A stretch of 64,000 bases of DNA, taken from contig AP017968.1 of assembly GCA_002356455.1 (NCBI GenBank), positions 3,782,001 to 3,846,000 on the forward strand, given 5' to 3'. Numbering within the stretch: the stretch's first letter is position 1; every line of letters begins with the position of its first letter. The notes beneath the pieces were generated by a model. It did no database searches. It saw only the letters and a program-made list of their open reading frames with translations, and was not told the DNA's origin. The DNA is from Fusobacterium varium. GTDB taxonomy: Bacteria; Fusobacteriota; Fusobacteriia; Fusobacteriales; Fusobacteriaceae. Below are positions 36,819 to 49,265 of this stretch, piece by piece. Position numbers and translations under genes: made by a program.

Positions 36819-37517
36819 ATGTTAATAAATAATAAAAGCAAAATAAATAGTTACAAAATATTATGGTTTCTATTAATTTTAACTATTGGAATAATCTTTA
36901 TCACTTTGTTTTTATTTCCATTACATTCAGGTAGAATGGGATTGATTTGGAATAAAATAATTCTTCCTTTTGAAATGGCACTATTTCCTGTAATATTTAT
37001 CTGTTTTAAATTATGTAATTTTTTGCAGCAGGAAAAAGAAAGAAATGGAAAAATATCTATCAATCAAAAAATTATAACTCTACTTGGCTTTATATGCTGC
37101 CTTCCTTGGTGTGTAATGATTTTTATTAAGGAAGAGGGCCCTATTCATGCTATACAAGATCTTATAGAAGGCCCTGTTACAGAAACTCTCTCTTTTAGTT
37201 CAATACATTATCAAGAGAATTATAATCATCTAGTATACACTCAGCCATATTTTTATTTATGGCTGTTGAAAACTGATTCTCCTGCAAATCCTATTATGCT
37301 GAAATTAGAGAACAGAAATTTTACCATGATTGAACAGTTATGTAAAAATCTAGTTATTGATAATGTTACATGGGATGCTAAGAAAATAATGGAATCTCAT
37401 AAAAACGGAGAATGTATTTCTATTTATACTTCTGAATTAGATAGCAAAAGCATTCCAGATATTAAAGTAACATATTATCCCAAAAGTATGATATTAGTAT
37501 CTATAAATTATGATTAA
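36819..37517 (+). CDS. Hypothetical membrane protein
   Basis: Not recognised. About 232 residues: a hydrophobic segment (ILWFLLILTIGIIFITLFLF), a second (FEMALFPVIFICFKLC), a third (IITLLGFICCLPWCVMIFI), then a soluble C-terminal half of about 120 residues, probably outside the cytoplasm. I start at the ATG at 36819, which has GGTGAGG close before it; the open frame could also begin at a TTG at 36807. Third gene of the set, 22 bases after the second. Confidence 0.65.
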   Translation: MLINNKSKINSYKILWFLLILTIGIIFITLFLFPLHSGRMGLIWNKIILPFEMALFPVIFICFKLCNFLQQEKERNGKISINQKIITLLGFICCLPWCVMIFIKEEGPIHAIQDLIEGPVTETLSFSSIHYQENYNHLVYTQPYFYLWLLKTDSPANPIMLKLENRNFTMIEQLCKNLVIDNVTWDAKKIMESHKNGECISIYTSELDSKSIPDIKVTYYPKSMILVSINYD

Positions 37518-37518
37518 A

Positions 37519-37565
37519 TAAAAAGCTGACTTATAATAAAATTTATTTTTAGTCAGCTTTTTTTA
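37519..37565. terminator. Bidirectional terminator between the three-gene set and the nitroreductase
   Basis: AAAGCTGACT (37522-37531) and AGTCAGCTTT (37551-37560) with a following T-run on the plus strand and an A-rich stretch on the other side; it can serve both converging units. Confidence 0.8.
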
Positions 37566-37566
37566 T

Positions 37567-38127
37567 TTATTTTTTATTAAATATCACTGGAGCTTTTCTT
37601 ACAGAAGGTTTTGGTTTTATTTTCATATATCCTAATGTAAGAGGACAAACTGCTTGAAAATTTTCTGGTACTCCATATTTTTCTTTAAATTCTTTTGTAT
37701 TGAGAATGTATTCACCGAATCCTATCCAACAGCTTCCTATCCCCATTTCATAAGCTCCCAGCATTATATTTCCTGCCACAAGTGAGCAATCATAAACACT
37801 CCAGTGAGAATCAGTATTTCCATATATTATCACTAAAGTTCCAGCATCATAAAAAGCATTATATTTAGGATTTTCAACCCAATTTTTATACTGTTTAAGA
37901 TATGGAAATGCATCAAAATTTTCAATTAAATGTTTCTTTATCTCATCTGAAAGCCTATTTATTTCTTCTTTATCCTGTATAACAACAAAACCCCAAGGTT
38001 CCATGGCAGAACCTGTAGCTGCTTTTGTTCCTAATTCTAAAAGTTCATTTATTGTTTTTTCATCTATTGGTTCATCTTTATATGAACGAATACTTCTTCT
38101 TTCATTAATACAAGAAATTACACTCAT
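37567..38127 (-). CDS. Nitroreductase family protein
   Basis: FMN-dependent NAD(P)H oxidoreductase fold, 186 residues. CINERRSIRSYKDEPIDE at the start binds the FMN phosphate with the Arg-Arg-Ser block, GSAMEPWGFVVIQD and MGIGSCWIGFGEYILN are typical, and LTLGYMKIKPKPSVRK ends the domain. Physiological substrate unknown. Single gene with a shared terminator downstream. Confidence 0.9.
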   Translation of the reverse strand: MSVISCINERRSIRSYKDEPIDEKTINELLELGTKAATGSAMEPWGFVVIQDKEEINRLSDEIKKHLIENFDAFPYLKQYKNWVENPKYNAFYDAGTLVIIYGNTDSHWSVYDCSLVAGNIMLGAYEMGIGSCWIGFGEYILNTKEFKEKYGVPENFQAVCPLTLGYMKIKPKPSVRKAPVIFNKK

Positions 38128-38258
38128 TATTATTTCCTCCTCTATGATATTTTTTTATATTATATCACATCAAGAAATCAGTGATTTGCTATATAACTGT
38201 CATATAAAGTCTTTAAAATATATTTTTTTATAAATAAATTTTCCAAAAAATAAAAAAA

Positions 38259-38335
38259 TGGCGCTTCCTAATGGACTTGAACCATTGACACTGCGGTTAA
38301 CAGCCGCATGCTCTACCGACTGAGCTAAGGAAGCA
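38259..38335 (-). tRNA. tRNA-Asn (anticodon GTT)
   Basis: Minus strand shows a full cloverleaf: acceptor TGCTTCC paired with GGAAGCG, D arm TAGCTCAGTCGGTAGAGCA, anticodon arm CGGCTGTTAACCGC with GTT, T arm GGTTCAAGTCC, and an encoded CCA. It follows the 5S gene by 9 bases in the rRNA operon. Confidence 0.95.
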
Positions 38336-38344
38336 CTCATTTGA

Positions 38345-38463
38345 GCTTGGCAAGTTCCTATCCTCCCGGGAGGCTTCCCTCCAAGTACTTTCAGCGTTTA
38401 CGGGCTTAACTTCTGGGTTCGGAATGGGACCAGGTGTACCCCCGCAGCTATTCTTACCAAGCT
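38345..38463 (-). rRNA. rrf: 5S ribosomal RNA
   Basis: Minus strand begins AGCTTGGTAAGAATAGCTGC and contains CCATTCCGAACCCAGAAGTT, the classic 5S core, ending in ACTTGCCAAGCT, which pairs with the start. Length about 119. Confidence 0.93.
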
Positions 38464-38480
38464 GTGTGTTTATTATTTCT

Positions 38481-38506
38481 AATAGACACTTGAAACTATA
38501 TAGTAG
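38481..38506 (-). other. 3' arm of the 23S rRNA processing stem
   Basis: Its complement matches 41515-41540 almost perfectly over 26 bases (CTACTATATAGTTTC core). The two arms flank the 23S gene and would form the RNase III processing stalk of the precursor. Confidence 0.75.
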
Positions 38507-38534
38507 CATACGCTTTCGCGCTTTTCAATCTTTA

Positions 38535-41444
<2,910 letters not shown>

Positions 41445-41514
41445 ATTTTGTTTTTGTTTAATTTGATTGACAGCTAACTCTGTTTATATAAACAAGAGTT
41501 AAAATTGTATTTAT

Positions 41515-41540
41515 CTACTATATAGTTTCCAATGTCCATT
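41515..41540 (-). other. 5' arm of the 23S rRNA processing stem
   Basis: Pairs with 38481-38506. It lies in the 16S-23S spacer (41445-41612), which holds no tRNA gene. Confidence 0.75.
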
Positions 41541-41612
41541 TGATAAGTTATCCAGCGCTTATACGCTGTAAGAACATTATCAATAGAATAGAGAAAGAGA
41601 AATGATCTCCTT

Positions 41613-43122
<1,510 letters not shown>

Positions 43123-43182
43123 ATCTATTTACTCAGTTTTTTTAACTGATTGTTTACACCTATTTATTGTTTGTTGATTTTT

Positions 43183-43211
43183 TCATCTCTCTCTATTCTG
43201 TTGTTAATGTC
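43183..43211 (-). other. 5' arm of the 16S rRNA processing stem
   Basis: GACATTAACAACAGAATAGA and following bases on the minus strand pair with the segment at about 41572-41603 downstream of 16S, whose complement reads GAACATTATCAATAGAATAG. This is the expected RNase III stalk for the 16S precursor. Confidence 0.65.
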
Positions 43212-43257
43212 CTTTTTTATTGCTTTTTGCTTCTCGCTTTCCTGCGGTACATTGATT

Positions 43258-43320
43258 ATAATATCATAGTTTTTAGATTTCGTCAATATTTTTTTTGCTT
43301 TTTTTAAAAATTTTTTTTAG
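43258..43320 (-). promoter_or_regulatory. rRNA operon promoter with UP-like element
   Basis: Minus strand TTGACG (43281-43286), 17-bp spacer, TATTAT (43258-43263). Upstream is an A/T-only tract (AAAAAAAATTTTTAAAAAAA, to 43320) like a UP element. No second promoter is obvious. Confidence 0.7.
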
Positions 43321-43324
43321 GGCA

Positions 43325-43655
43325 TTAAATAAGCCGGGTTTTGTATTTGATGATCATTTATCTAGCCCCATAATTGCTTATGGTATCAAGCAGCTTACCC
43401 TGAAAGAGGACGAGCAGCCCTTTATACTTTCCTATTTAGCCTTGCTCCAGAGGGGGTTTACCTAGCTTCCTTAGTCTCCTGAGGAACTGGTGGTCTCTTA
43501 CACCGCCTTTTCACCCTTACCATATAAATATGGTGGTTTATTTTCTGTGGCACTTTCCTTAAAGTTACCTTTAGCAGCCGTTAGCTGCCCTCTTGCTCTG
43601 CGGAGCCCGGACTTTCCTCTCCTTGATTACTCAAGCAGCGATCAACTCTAATACC
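43325..43655 (-). ncRNA. rnpB: RNase P RNA (class A)
   Basis: Ribozyme that cuts tRNA 5' leaders. The minus strand has the conserved parts in order: GAGGAAAGTCCGGGCTCCGC, GGTAACTTTAAGGAAAGTGC with CACAGAAA, AAGGGTGAAAAGGCGGTGTA, and the closing GGGTAAGCTGCTTGA and AACCCGGCTTAT. The total of about 330 bases is normal. It ends only a few bases before the rRNA promoter region, so it has little room for a terminator; the AT tract there may serve both. Confidence 0.93.
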
Positions 43656-43670
43656 CTAAAAATTTATTTT

Positions 43671-44234
43671 TTATTTTGATTTTTGACTGTTTCTTTTTTT
43701 CTTTACAGAAAGCACTCTTAATATAATAGCAAATATTATAAAAAATGCAATACCCATTCCTATAAAAAATGAATTTTTTTCTTCATCAATAATTTCTTCT
43801 TCTACAACTATTGGTTCTTCTACATTAACTTTGTCCAAGACTCCATCTATTCCATCTAAAACCTCTATGGCATAATTTCCTGCTTCACCCTTTGACAAAG
43901 TATTCTCAGCATTTTCTAAAACAAGATTTATTCCATCTTGGCATTCTTCTACATTTATATCTTTTGAAAAACTTAATTCAATCTTTCCTTTTCCAGAATC
44001 ATCTTTTTTTATATTTAATATAATAATTTTTTCTGGATCTTCTACACTAAATCCTTCATCAGTTGGAAGAGTATTAACATATATATGGAGCTTTCTTTTA
44101 TCTTCCAACTCAGTTATTTTACTCTCTACTTTTATTTTTTCATCTTGAGAAAAGATTTCTAAATTGTCATTGAGTTTAGCAAAAGAAACATTAAATATTG
44201 TTAGCAGTCCCATTATAAAAAAAGTTCTTTTCAC
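43671..44234 (-). CDS. Membrane-anchored TPM-like domain protein
   Basis: Secreted-then-anchored protein of 187 residues: signal peptide MKRTFFIMGLLTIFNVSFA, a domain of about 120 residues that resembles the TPM/YgcG fold (LEIFSQDEKIKVESKITELE, KLHIYVNTLPTDEG, NAENTLSKGEAGNYAIEVLD), an acidic linker, and a C-terminal membrane helix (SFFIGMGIAFFIIFAIILRV) with a basic tail. TPM domains occur in envelope proteins of unclear enzyme activity. Similarity is by eye and weak. It follows the Nif3-family gene by 11 bases. Confidence 0.6.
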   Translation of the reverse strand: MKRTFFIMGLLTIFNVSFAKLNDNLEIFSQDEKIKVESKITELEDKRKLHIYVNTLPTDEGFSVEDPEKIIILNIKKDDSGKGKIELSFSKDINVEECQDGINLVLENAENTLSKGEAGNYAIEVLDGIDGVLDKVNVEEPIVVEEEIIDEEKNSFFIGMGIAFFIIFAIILRVLSVKKKRNSQKSK

Positions 44235-44245
44235 GATTTTTCTCC

Positions 44246-45025
44246 TTAATAATTTTCAAAAACAGGACCATCATTAAATATTAATATTTCCAATCCTATC
44301 TCCTCTAATTTTTTTTTCAAAAGTTCTGAGAAGCAATTCTCACTTTCAAAATGTCCAATATCTATAAGATGTAATCCAGTTTCTTTAGCATCCAATGCCT
44401 CATGATAACTTATATCTCCAGTTACAAAAAGATCTGCTCCAAGAGATTTTACCTTTCGCCAATAACTCATTCCAGCCCCATTAATTAAAGCTATTTTTTT
44501 TATTTCTTTTTCTGTATCATTACTTATTATTCTTACATTTTTTATTTTCATTTTCTCTTTAATAAAATCAGCATATTCTGAAACAGTAATTTTTTTGTCC
44601 AAAGAATATATCCTTCCTATACCAGCTGTTTCATCATTTTGATTTATATCTACTATCTTATACTTTTTTACCTTAAGTAATTCAAGAATATAATCATTCA
44701 GACCATCTTTCGAAGAGTCAAGATTTGTATGAACAGAATATAAATTCACTCCATTTTTTATAAGCTTTATAATTTTTCTTCCAGGAAGTTCAGACATTAC
44801 AATAGATTTTAATGGTTTAAATATTAAAGGGTGATGAGTTATCATCATATCTACTTTATTTTTAACTGCATAATCCACAGCTTTTTCTGTGGCGTCTATA
44901 GATATTTGAATTTTTTTTATTTCTTTATCATTATCACCAACTAATAACCCTACATTATCCCACTCTTCTGCATTACTTCTAGGATATTTTTCTTCTAGAA
45001 AGCTGATTATTTTTTTAGTTATCAT
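44246..45025 (-). CDS. Nif3-like dinuclear metal-centre protein
   Basis: Cytoplasmic hexameric protein of the NIF3/YqfO/YbgI family, 259 residues. The two-metal site is visible: ITHHPLIFKPLKSI (His-His), VHTNLDSSKDGLNDYI (His, Asp), and GHFESENCF near the end (His, Glu). SNAEEWDNVGLLVGD is the usual start. The cell role is unclear in the family, possibly a GTP cyclohydrolase-like or metal-chaperone function. It overlaps the sigma-like gene by 4 bases, an arrangement known near rpoD in several bacteria. Confidence 0.88.
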   Translation of the reverse strand: MITKKIISFLEEKYPRSNAEEWDNVGLLVGDNDKEIKKIQISIDATEKAVDYAVKNKVDMMITHHPLIFKPLKSIVMSELPGRKIIKLIKNGVNLYSVHTNLDSSKDGLNDYILELLKVKKYKIVDINQNDETAGIGRIYSLDKKITVSEYADFIKEKMKIKNVRIISNDTEKEIKKIALINGAGMSYWRKVKSLGADLFVTGDISYHEALDAKETGLHLIDIGHFESENCFSELLKKKLEEIGLEILIFNDGPVFENY

Positions 45026-45882
45026 AAAAACATCTTCCCTTCTATAGTCGAAAGTGTTAAAAGAGCTCTTTGAAATAATTCTTCCCCTTGACCATTCTCT
45101 AATTTTAACATATCTTCTATTTCAAAGATAGAGTATCTTTTATCTTTTCCAAATCCAAAATAATAATTTAAAACCTCTATCTCTCTCTCACTTAATCTAT
45201 TTTCTAAAACAAAAAAATCTATTTTTTTCTCTACCATTTTTTCTCTTTTTTCAATAGCCTCTACAGTAGGAAGAAGATCTTCTTCTTTTAAATATACTTC
45301 ATCACTTTGGTGTTCTTCATCGTGGTCATGATGGTGTTCTTTTCCAAAATTTTCCTTTTTATTTTTGAAAAAATTTTTAAATTCATTTCTAAGATCTGCA
45401 ATTTTATTTTCTATATATAATATAATTTCTCTTGTTATCCAATATTTAGAATAATTTTTAAAATTTCCATGTTTATCAGCATCAAAATAGTCAACAGCTT
45501 TTATAAGTCCAACTGTTCCTTCCTGTACCACATCCATATATGCTATTCCAGTTTTCACATAATTAAAAGCTATAGAAGCTACTTCATTGAGATTTTTTAT
45601 TATTATTTTTTCTTTATCAGAATCGTTTATATCTTTCAAATAATTATCTTCTTCTTCATCACTTATTACTTCCATATTAGAAAGTTCTTCCAAATAATCA
45701 ATAACAGTTTCTTCTGCAAATTCATCTATATCTTCAAGTTCTTTTGCCCCAGTGTAGTGATTATCAAATTTCAATTCTTTATCTGAATTTTCATCTAAAA
45801 ATTCTCTAAAATCATTATCTTCTCTATATCTATAATCTTCTATTATTTCTTTTTCCAATTCTTTAATACTTAAAATCTGCAT
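45022..45882 (-). CDS. Degenerate sigma-70-like protein downstream of rpoD
   Basis: 286 residues. A region 2-like block is clear: IIIKNLNEVASIAFNYVKTG, then MDVVQEGTVGLIKAVDYFD and NYSKYWITREIILYIENKI align with RpoD regions 2.1-2.4. Region 3 is replaced by a charged, His-rich stretch (KEHHHDHDEEHQSDE, about 181-195). A region 4-like block (RLSEREIEVLNYYFGFGKD, then SIFEIEDMLKLENGQGEELF) lacks the usual recognition helix residues (RERIRQIE in RpoD). The N-terminal 90 residues are very acidic. It may be an alternative or DNA-binding-impaired sigma, or an anti-sigma-like competitor; that is inference. It overlaps the Nif3-family gene by 4 bases. Confidence 0.65.
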   Translation of the reverse strand: MQILSIKELEKEIIEDYRYREDNDFREFLDENSDKELKFDNHYTGAKELEDIDEFAEETVIDYLEELSNMEVISDEEEDNYLKDINDSDKEKIIIKNLNEVASIAFNYVKTGIAYMDVVQEGTVGLIKAVDYFDADKHGNFKNYSKYWITREIILYIENKIADLRNEFKNFFKNKKENFGKEHHHDHDEEHQSDEVYLKEEDLLPTVEAIEKREKMVEKKIDFFVLENRLSEREIEVLNYYFGFGKDKRYSIFEIEDMLKLENGQGEELFQRALLTLSTIEGKMFL

Positions 45883-45904
45883 GCTCCCTCCATAATATTT
45901 GCAG

Positions 45905-45957
45905 CCAAAAATGAGGGAATCCCCAAATAAACGTTATTTATCTCTTGGGTATCCCTC
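45905..45957 (-). terminator. Terminator between rpoD and the sigma-like gene
   Basis: TGAGGGA (45910-45916) and TCCCTCA (45950-45956) with inner CCCAA/TTGGG pairing and a T5 tract on the minus strand. Read-through or a promoter further on would be needed to express the sigma-like gene. Confidence 0.7.
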
Positions 45958-45963
45958 AAATTA

Positions 45964-47214
45964 TTATACTTTAAAATCTTCCAATTTTTTTCTTCTGCTT
46001 GGGTGTCTAAGCTTTCTCAATGCTTTGACTTCTATCTGCCTTATTCTTTCTCTTGTTACTTTAAATATTTTCCCCACTTCTTCTAATGTCTTAGGTGATC
46101 CATCATCTAATCCATATCTGTATCTCAATACTCTTTCCTCTCTGCTGCTGAGAGTATTTAATACTCCATTGAGCTGTTCTCTAAGAAGTGATCTATTTGT
46201 AAGTTCATATGGATTAAGCATTTTATGATCTTCTACAAAGTCTCCTAATTCACTGTCTTCTTCACTTCCCACTGGAGTTTCAAGTGATATAGGATCCTGA
46301 TTCATCTCCTGAATAGCTTTTACTTTATCTACTTCCATTCCCAGCCTTTCACCTAAAACTTCTGGAGTAGCATCTTTACCTGTTTCCTGTAGATAAATTC
46401 TTGCTTCTTTCTTTATCTTATTAATAGTTTCTATCATATGTACTGGAATCCTTATTGTTCTACCTTGATCAGCAATAGCTCTTGTTATGGCTTGTCTTAT
46501 CCACCAAGTAGCATATGTAGAAAATTTATATCCTTTACTGTATTCAAATTTTTCAACTGCTTTCATTAAACCTATGTTCCCTTCCTGAATAAGATCAAGA
46601 AGTTTAAGTCCTCTGTTAGTATGTTTTTTTGCTATACTTACAACTAGTCTGAGGTTAGCCTCTATAAGCTGTTTACTTGCCCATTCATCCCCTTCTAATG
46701 CTCTTTTAGCATATTCCAACTCCTCATCATGACTAAGCAGTGGTATCTGTCCTATTTCACGAAGATACATTTTTATAGGTTCATCAACCTTCATATCTCC
46801 AGAAAGGTTAAATAAGTCATCACTTACAAGTTCATCTTCACTTATTTCTTCTAATTCTTCTGGATTAAAATGTTCAAAATCATCTATATCTTCTGTTCTC
46901 TCCTCTAAAAGGTCATCTATTTCATCTTCATCAGGAAATTCCTCTTTTTCTTGAGTTTTTGAAATAGGTTCTTCATCTTTTTCTTTGTCCTTATCTTTTT
47001 TCAAAGATGCTGCAAGTTTTTTTTCTCTTTCCAGATCTTCTTGTCTTACAATTTCGATCCCTTGTTCCATCATTCCTGTTATCAGCTGCTCAATTTTTTC
47101 TACTGGAAAATCACTTTTTAATTCCTCATTTATTTCTTCATAAGTTATAAACTTATTTTCCATCGCTTTTCTGACTAAAGAAAGAACCTTCTCATTTTTT
47201 ATAAACTCTCTCAT
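45964..47214 (-). CDS. rpoD: RNA polymerase primary sigma factor
   Basis: Housekeeping sigma-70, 416 residues. An N-terminal region 1.1-like part ([20 protein letters not shown]), an acidic linker, region 1.2 and 2 ([24 protein letters not shown], here [55 protein letters not shown]), region 3, and region 4 ([20 protein letters not shown] and [20 protein letters not shown]). Directly downstream of dnaG, the usual arrangement; rpsU is not in this window. Confidence 0.97.
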   Translation of the reverse strand: MREFIKNEKVLSLVRKAMENKFITYEEINEELKSDFPVEKIEQLITGMMEQGIEIVRQEDLEREKKLAASLKKDKDKEKDEEPISKTQEKEEFPDEDEIDDLLEERTEDIDDFEHFNPEELEEISEDELVSDDLFNLSGDMKVDEPIKMYLREIGQIPLLSHDEELEYAKRALEGDEWASKQLIEANLRLVVSIAKKHTNRGLKLLDLIQEGNIGLMKAVEKFEYSKGYKFSTYATWWIRQAITRAIADQGRTIRIPVHMIETINKIKKEARIYLQETGKDATPEVLGERLGMEVDKVKAIQEMNQDPISLETPVGSEEDSELGDFVEDHKMLNPYELTNRSLLREQLNGVLNTLSSREERVLRYRYGLDDGSPKTLEEVGKIFKVTRERIRQIEVKALRKLRHPSRRKKLEDFKV

Positions 47215-47238
47215 TATTTGAAGCCTCCTCTAAAAAAA

Positions 47239-49014
47239 TTATAGATTAACTATTTCTTCATATTCTTTATATATATCCAGTATTTTTGAGAAATCATCAG
47301 CTGCATTCAATTTTAGTTCAATGCTTTTAAGCCCCATTGTTTTACTAATATTTTCTCTGTTTCTCTGTTTTTCTTTCAATTCTATTCTAAACCAAGAGAT
47401 AAATATCTCTTCTAATAATTTATTTGTTCTCTCCTCAGTTGAAAAATCATTTATAGCCATACAGATTATAATTTCCCATTCTTCTATTTCAGCCTTTGTC
47501 AATTCAACACTATCTTTAAGTTCTCTTACTATATCTGATTCTTCATCTTTTCCTTTAAGATATTGAAAAACTTTTTTAGTCAGAGAGCCTTTTATATTTT
47601 TATTTTTAAAATATTTAAAATATTCATTTTTAGCCAGAATAAGTCCAAGTGTAAGTTCCTCTAATTTACTTGCCGCTTCTTCTCTTGATATACTTATATT
47701 TTCTGGAACTTCTTCTATTTTCCTTGATTTTTTCCTGTTTTTATCTATTAAGGTTTCTTTAAGTATATCTTTTTCAATATTTAACTGTTTAGATAATTTG
47801 TCTAAATACAGGCTTTTCTCAAGATCAGTATCAACACTTTGAAAAAATTCTTTGAATCTATTTATAAAATTCTGCTTAGACATCATATTACTAAGATCAT
47901 ATTCTTTAGAATAATATTTAAATAAAAAATCAAATATCTCAACAGAATTTTTCACACACTTTAAAAAGCTTTCTTTTCCATACAGTTTTAAATATTCATC
48001 AGGGTCCTTTGCTCCTTCCAGAACTAGAACTCTGATATTAAAACCTAATGCCTTTAGTATCATTCCAGATCTTTCTGTTGCTGATTGCCCTGCTGCATCT
48101 GAGTCAAAAGAAAGTATTATATTAGAAGTATATCTTTTTAGAAGTTTCCCCTGTTCTTCAGTCAATGCCGTTCCCAATGGAGCCAAGGCTACATCAAATC
48201 CATACAAATATCCTGACAGTACATCCATATATCCTTCCATGAGCATAGCATAATTTTTTTTCTTAATCATGCTTCCTCGTTCCAGTCCATACAGATTTTT
48301 ACCTTTTTTAAAGATAGGCGTATCTGGAGAATTTATATATTTAGGAACCTCTTTATTATTTTCAAGAGTTCTTCCTCCAAAGGCTATTATCTTCCCTGTA
48401 GGAGAGTAGATTGGAAATATAATTCTATTTCTGAATATATCATACTGTCCATTTTCACTCTCTTTGACAAGACCTAGTGCTATAAGATCTTTTAATTCAT
48501 ATCCCTTACTGATAAGATAATCGTTAAGTTCATTCCATTTATTTGGAGCAAATCCCAGTTCATTATCTTTTATAATTTTGGGATTAAGTTTTCTGGCTGC
48601 CAGATACTCCATAGCTTCTCTTCCGCCATTAGAAAAAATATATTCTTTAAAAAAACTGTGGGCATCCTCCATTATTTTATAATATTTATCATAATTCTCT
48701 TCATTTTTTCTGCTGCTTCTAATTCCTTTTATTGGTATTCCATATTTTTTAGAAAGTTCTTCAACAGCTTCTATAAAACTTATCTTTTTATATTCAGAAT
48801 AAAATTTAATTGGGTTTCCTCCAGCCCCGCAAACAAAACATTTACATATATTTTTGCTTGGACTTACCATAAAAGAAGGAGAGGTATCTTGATGGAAAGG
48901 ACATAATCCTTTATAACTTGAGCCTGATTTTTTCAGTTCTACAAATTCGCCAACTACCTCTTCTATTTTGAGGCTTTCTATCAGCATATCTATGTCTTCA
49001 GACCTATATCTCAC
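47239..49014 (-). CDS. dnaG: DNA primase
   Basis: Makes RNA primers at the replication fork, 591 residues. N-terminal zinc ribbon (GLCPFHQDTSPSF with NICKCFVCGAGGN), TOPRIM core (AMLMEGYMDVLSGYLYGFDV and ILSFDSDAAGQSATERSG with the acidic residues), and a C-terminal helicase-interacting domain. The start codon is GTG at 49014; an in-frame TGA lies 6 codons upstream, so no longer start is possible. 24 bases separate it from rpoD. Confidence 0.96.
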   Translation of the reverse strand: MRYRSEDIDMLIESLKIEEVVGEFVELKKSGSSYKGLCPFHQDTSPSFMVSPSKNICKCFVCGAGGNPIKFYSEYKKISFIEAVEELSKKYGIPIKGIRSSRKNEENYDKYYKIMEDAHSFFKEYIFSNGGREAMEYLAARKLNPKIIKDNELGFAPNKWNELNDYLISKGYELKDLIALGLVKESENGQYDIFRNRIIFPIYSPTGKIIAFGGRTLENNKEVPKYINSPDTPIFKKGKNLYGLERGSMIKKKNYAMLMEGYMDVLSGYLYGFDVALAPLGTALTEEQGKLLKRYTSNIILSFDSDAAGQSATERSGMILKALGFNIRVLVLEGAKDPDEYLKLYGKESFLKCVKNSVEIFDFLFKYYSKEYDLSNMMSKQNFINRFKEFFQSVDTDLEKSLYLDKLSKQLNIEKDILKETLIDKNRKKSRKIEEVPENISISREEAASKLEELTLGLILAKNEYFKYFKNKNIKGSLTKKVFQYLKGKDEESDIVRELKDSVELTKAEIEEWEIIICMAINDFSTEERTNKLLEEIFISWFRIELKEKQRNRENISKTMGLKSIELKLNAADDFSKILDIYKEYEEIVNL

Positions 49015-49205
49015 TTTGTAATCACTGTTTCATTTTCATTATTATGCTCAATTTTCAATTTCCTCATAACAATCTCCCTTTAATATATATCCCTATTCTG
49101 AAAATAAAAAGTTGTATATTTGTTAAAAATACAGAAAATATTTTTCCGTTATTCTTTAGTATAATACATTTTTTAGAAATAATCAAATTTTTTTCCTTAA
49201 TAATA

Positions 49206-49251
49206 TAAAAAAGAGAGTAACCCAAAACAAAGTTTTAGGTCATTCTCTTTT
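49206..49251 (-). terminator. Terminator after the PpiD/SurA-like gene
   Basis: AAAGAGAGTAACC and GGTCATTCTCTTT arms with a T-run on the minus strand. The remaining 49015-49205 bases upstream of dnaG are AT-rich and hold no gene. Confidence 0.7.
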
Positions 49252-49265
49252 TGTATATCAATTAC

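Noticed and set aside
41445..41612. tRNA genes in the 16S-23S spacer
   Set aside because: No cloverleaf could be formed; only the processing arm and a small hairpin are present.
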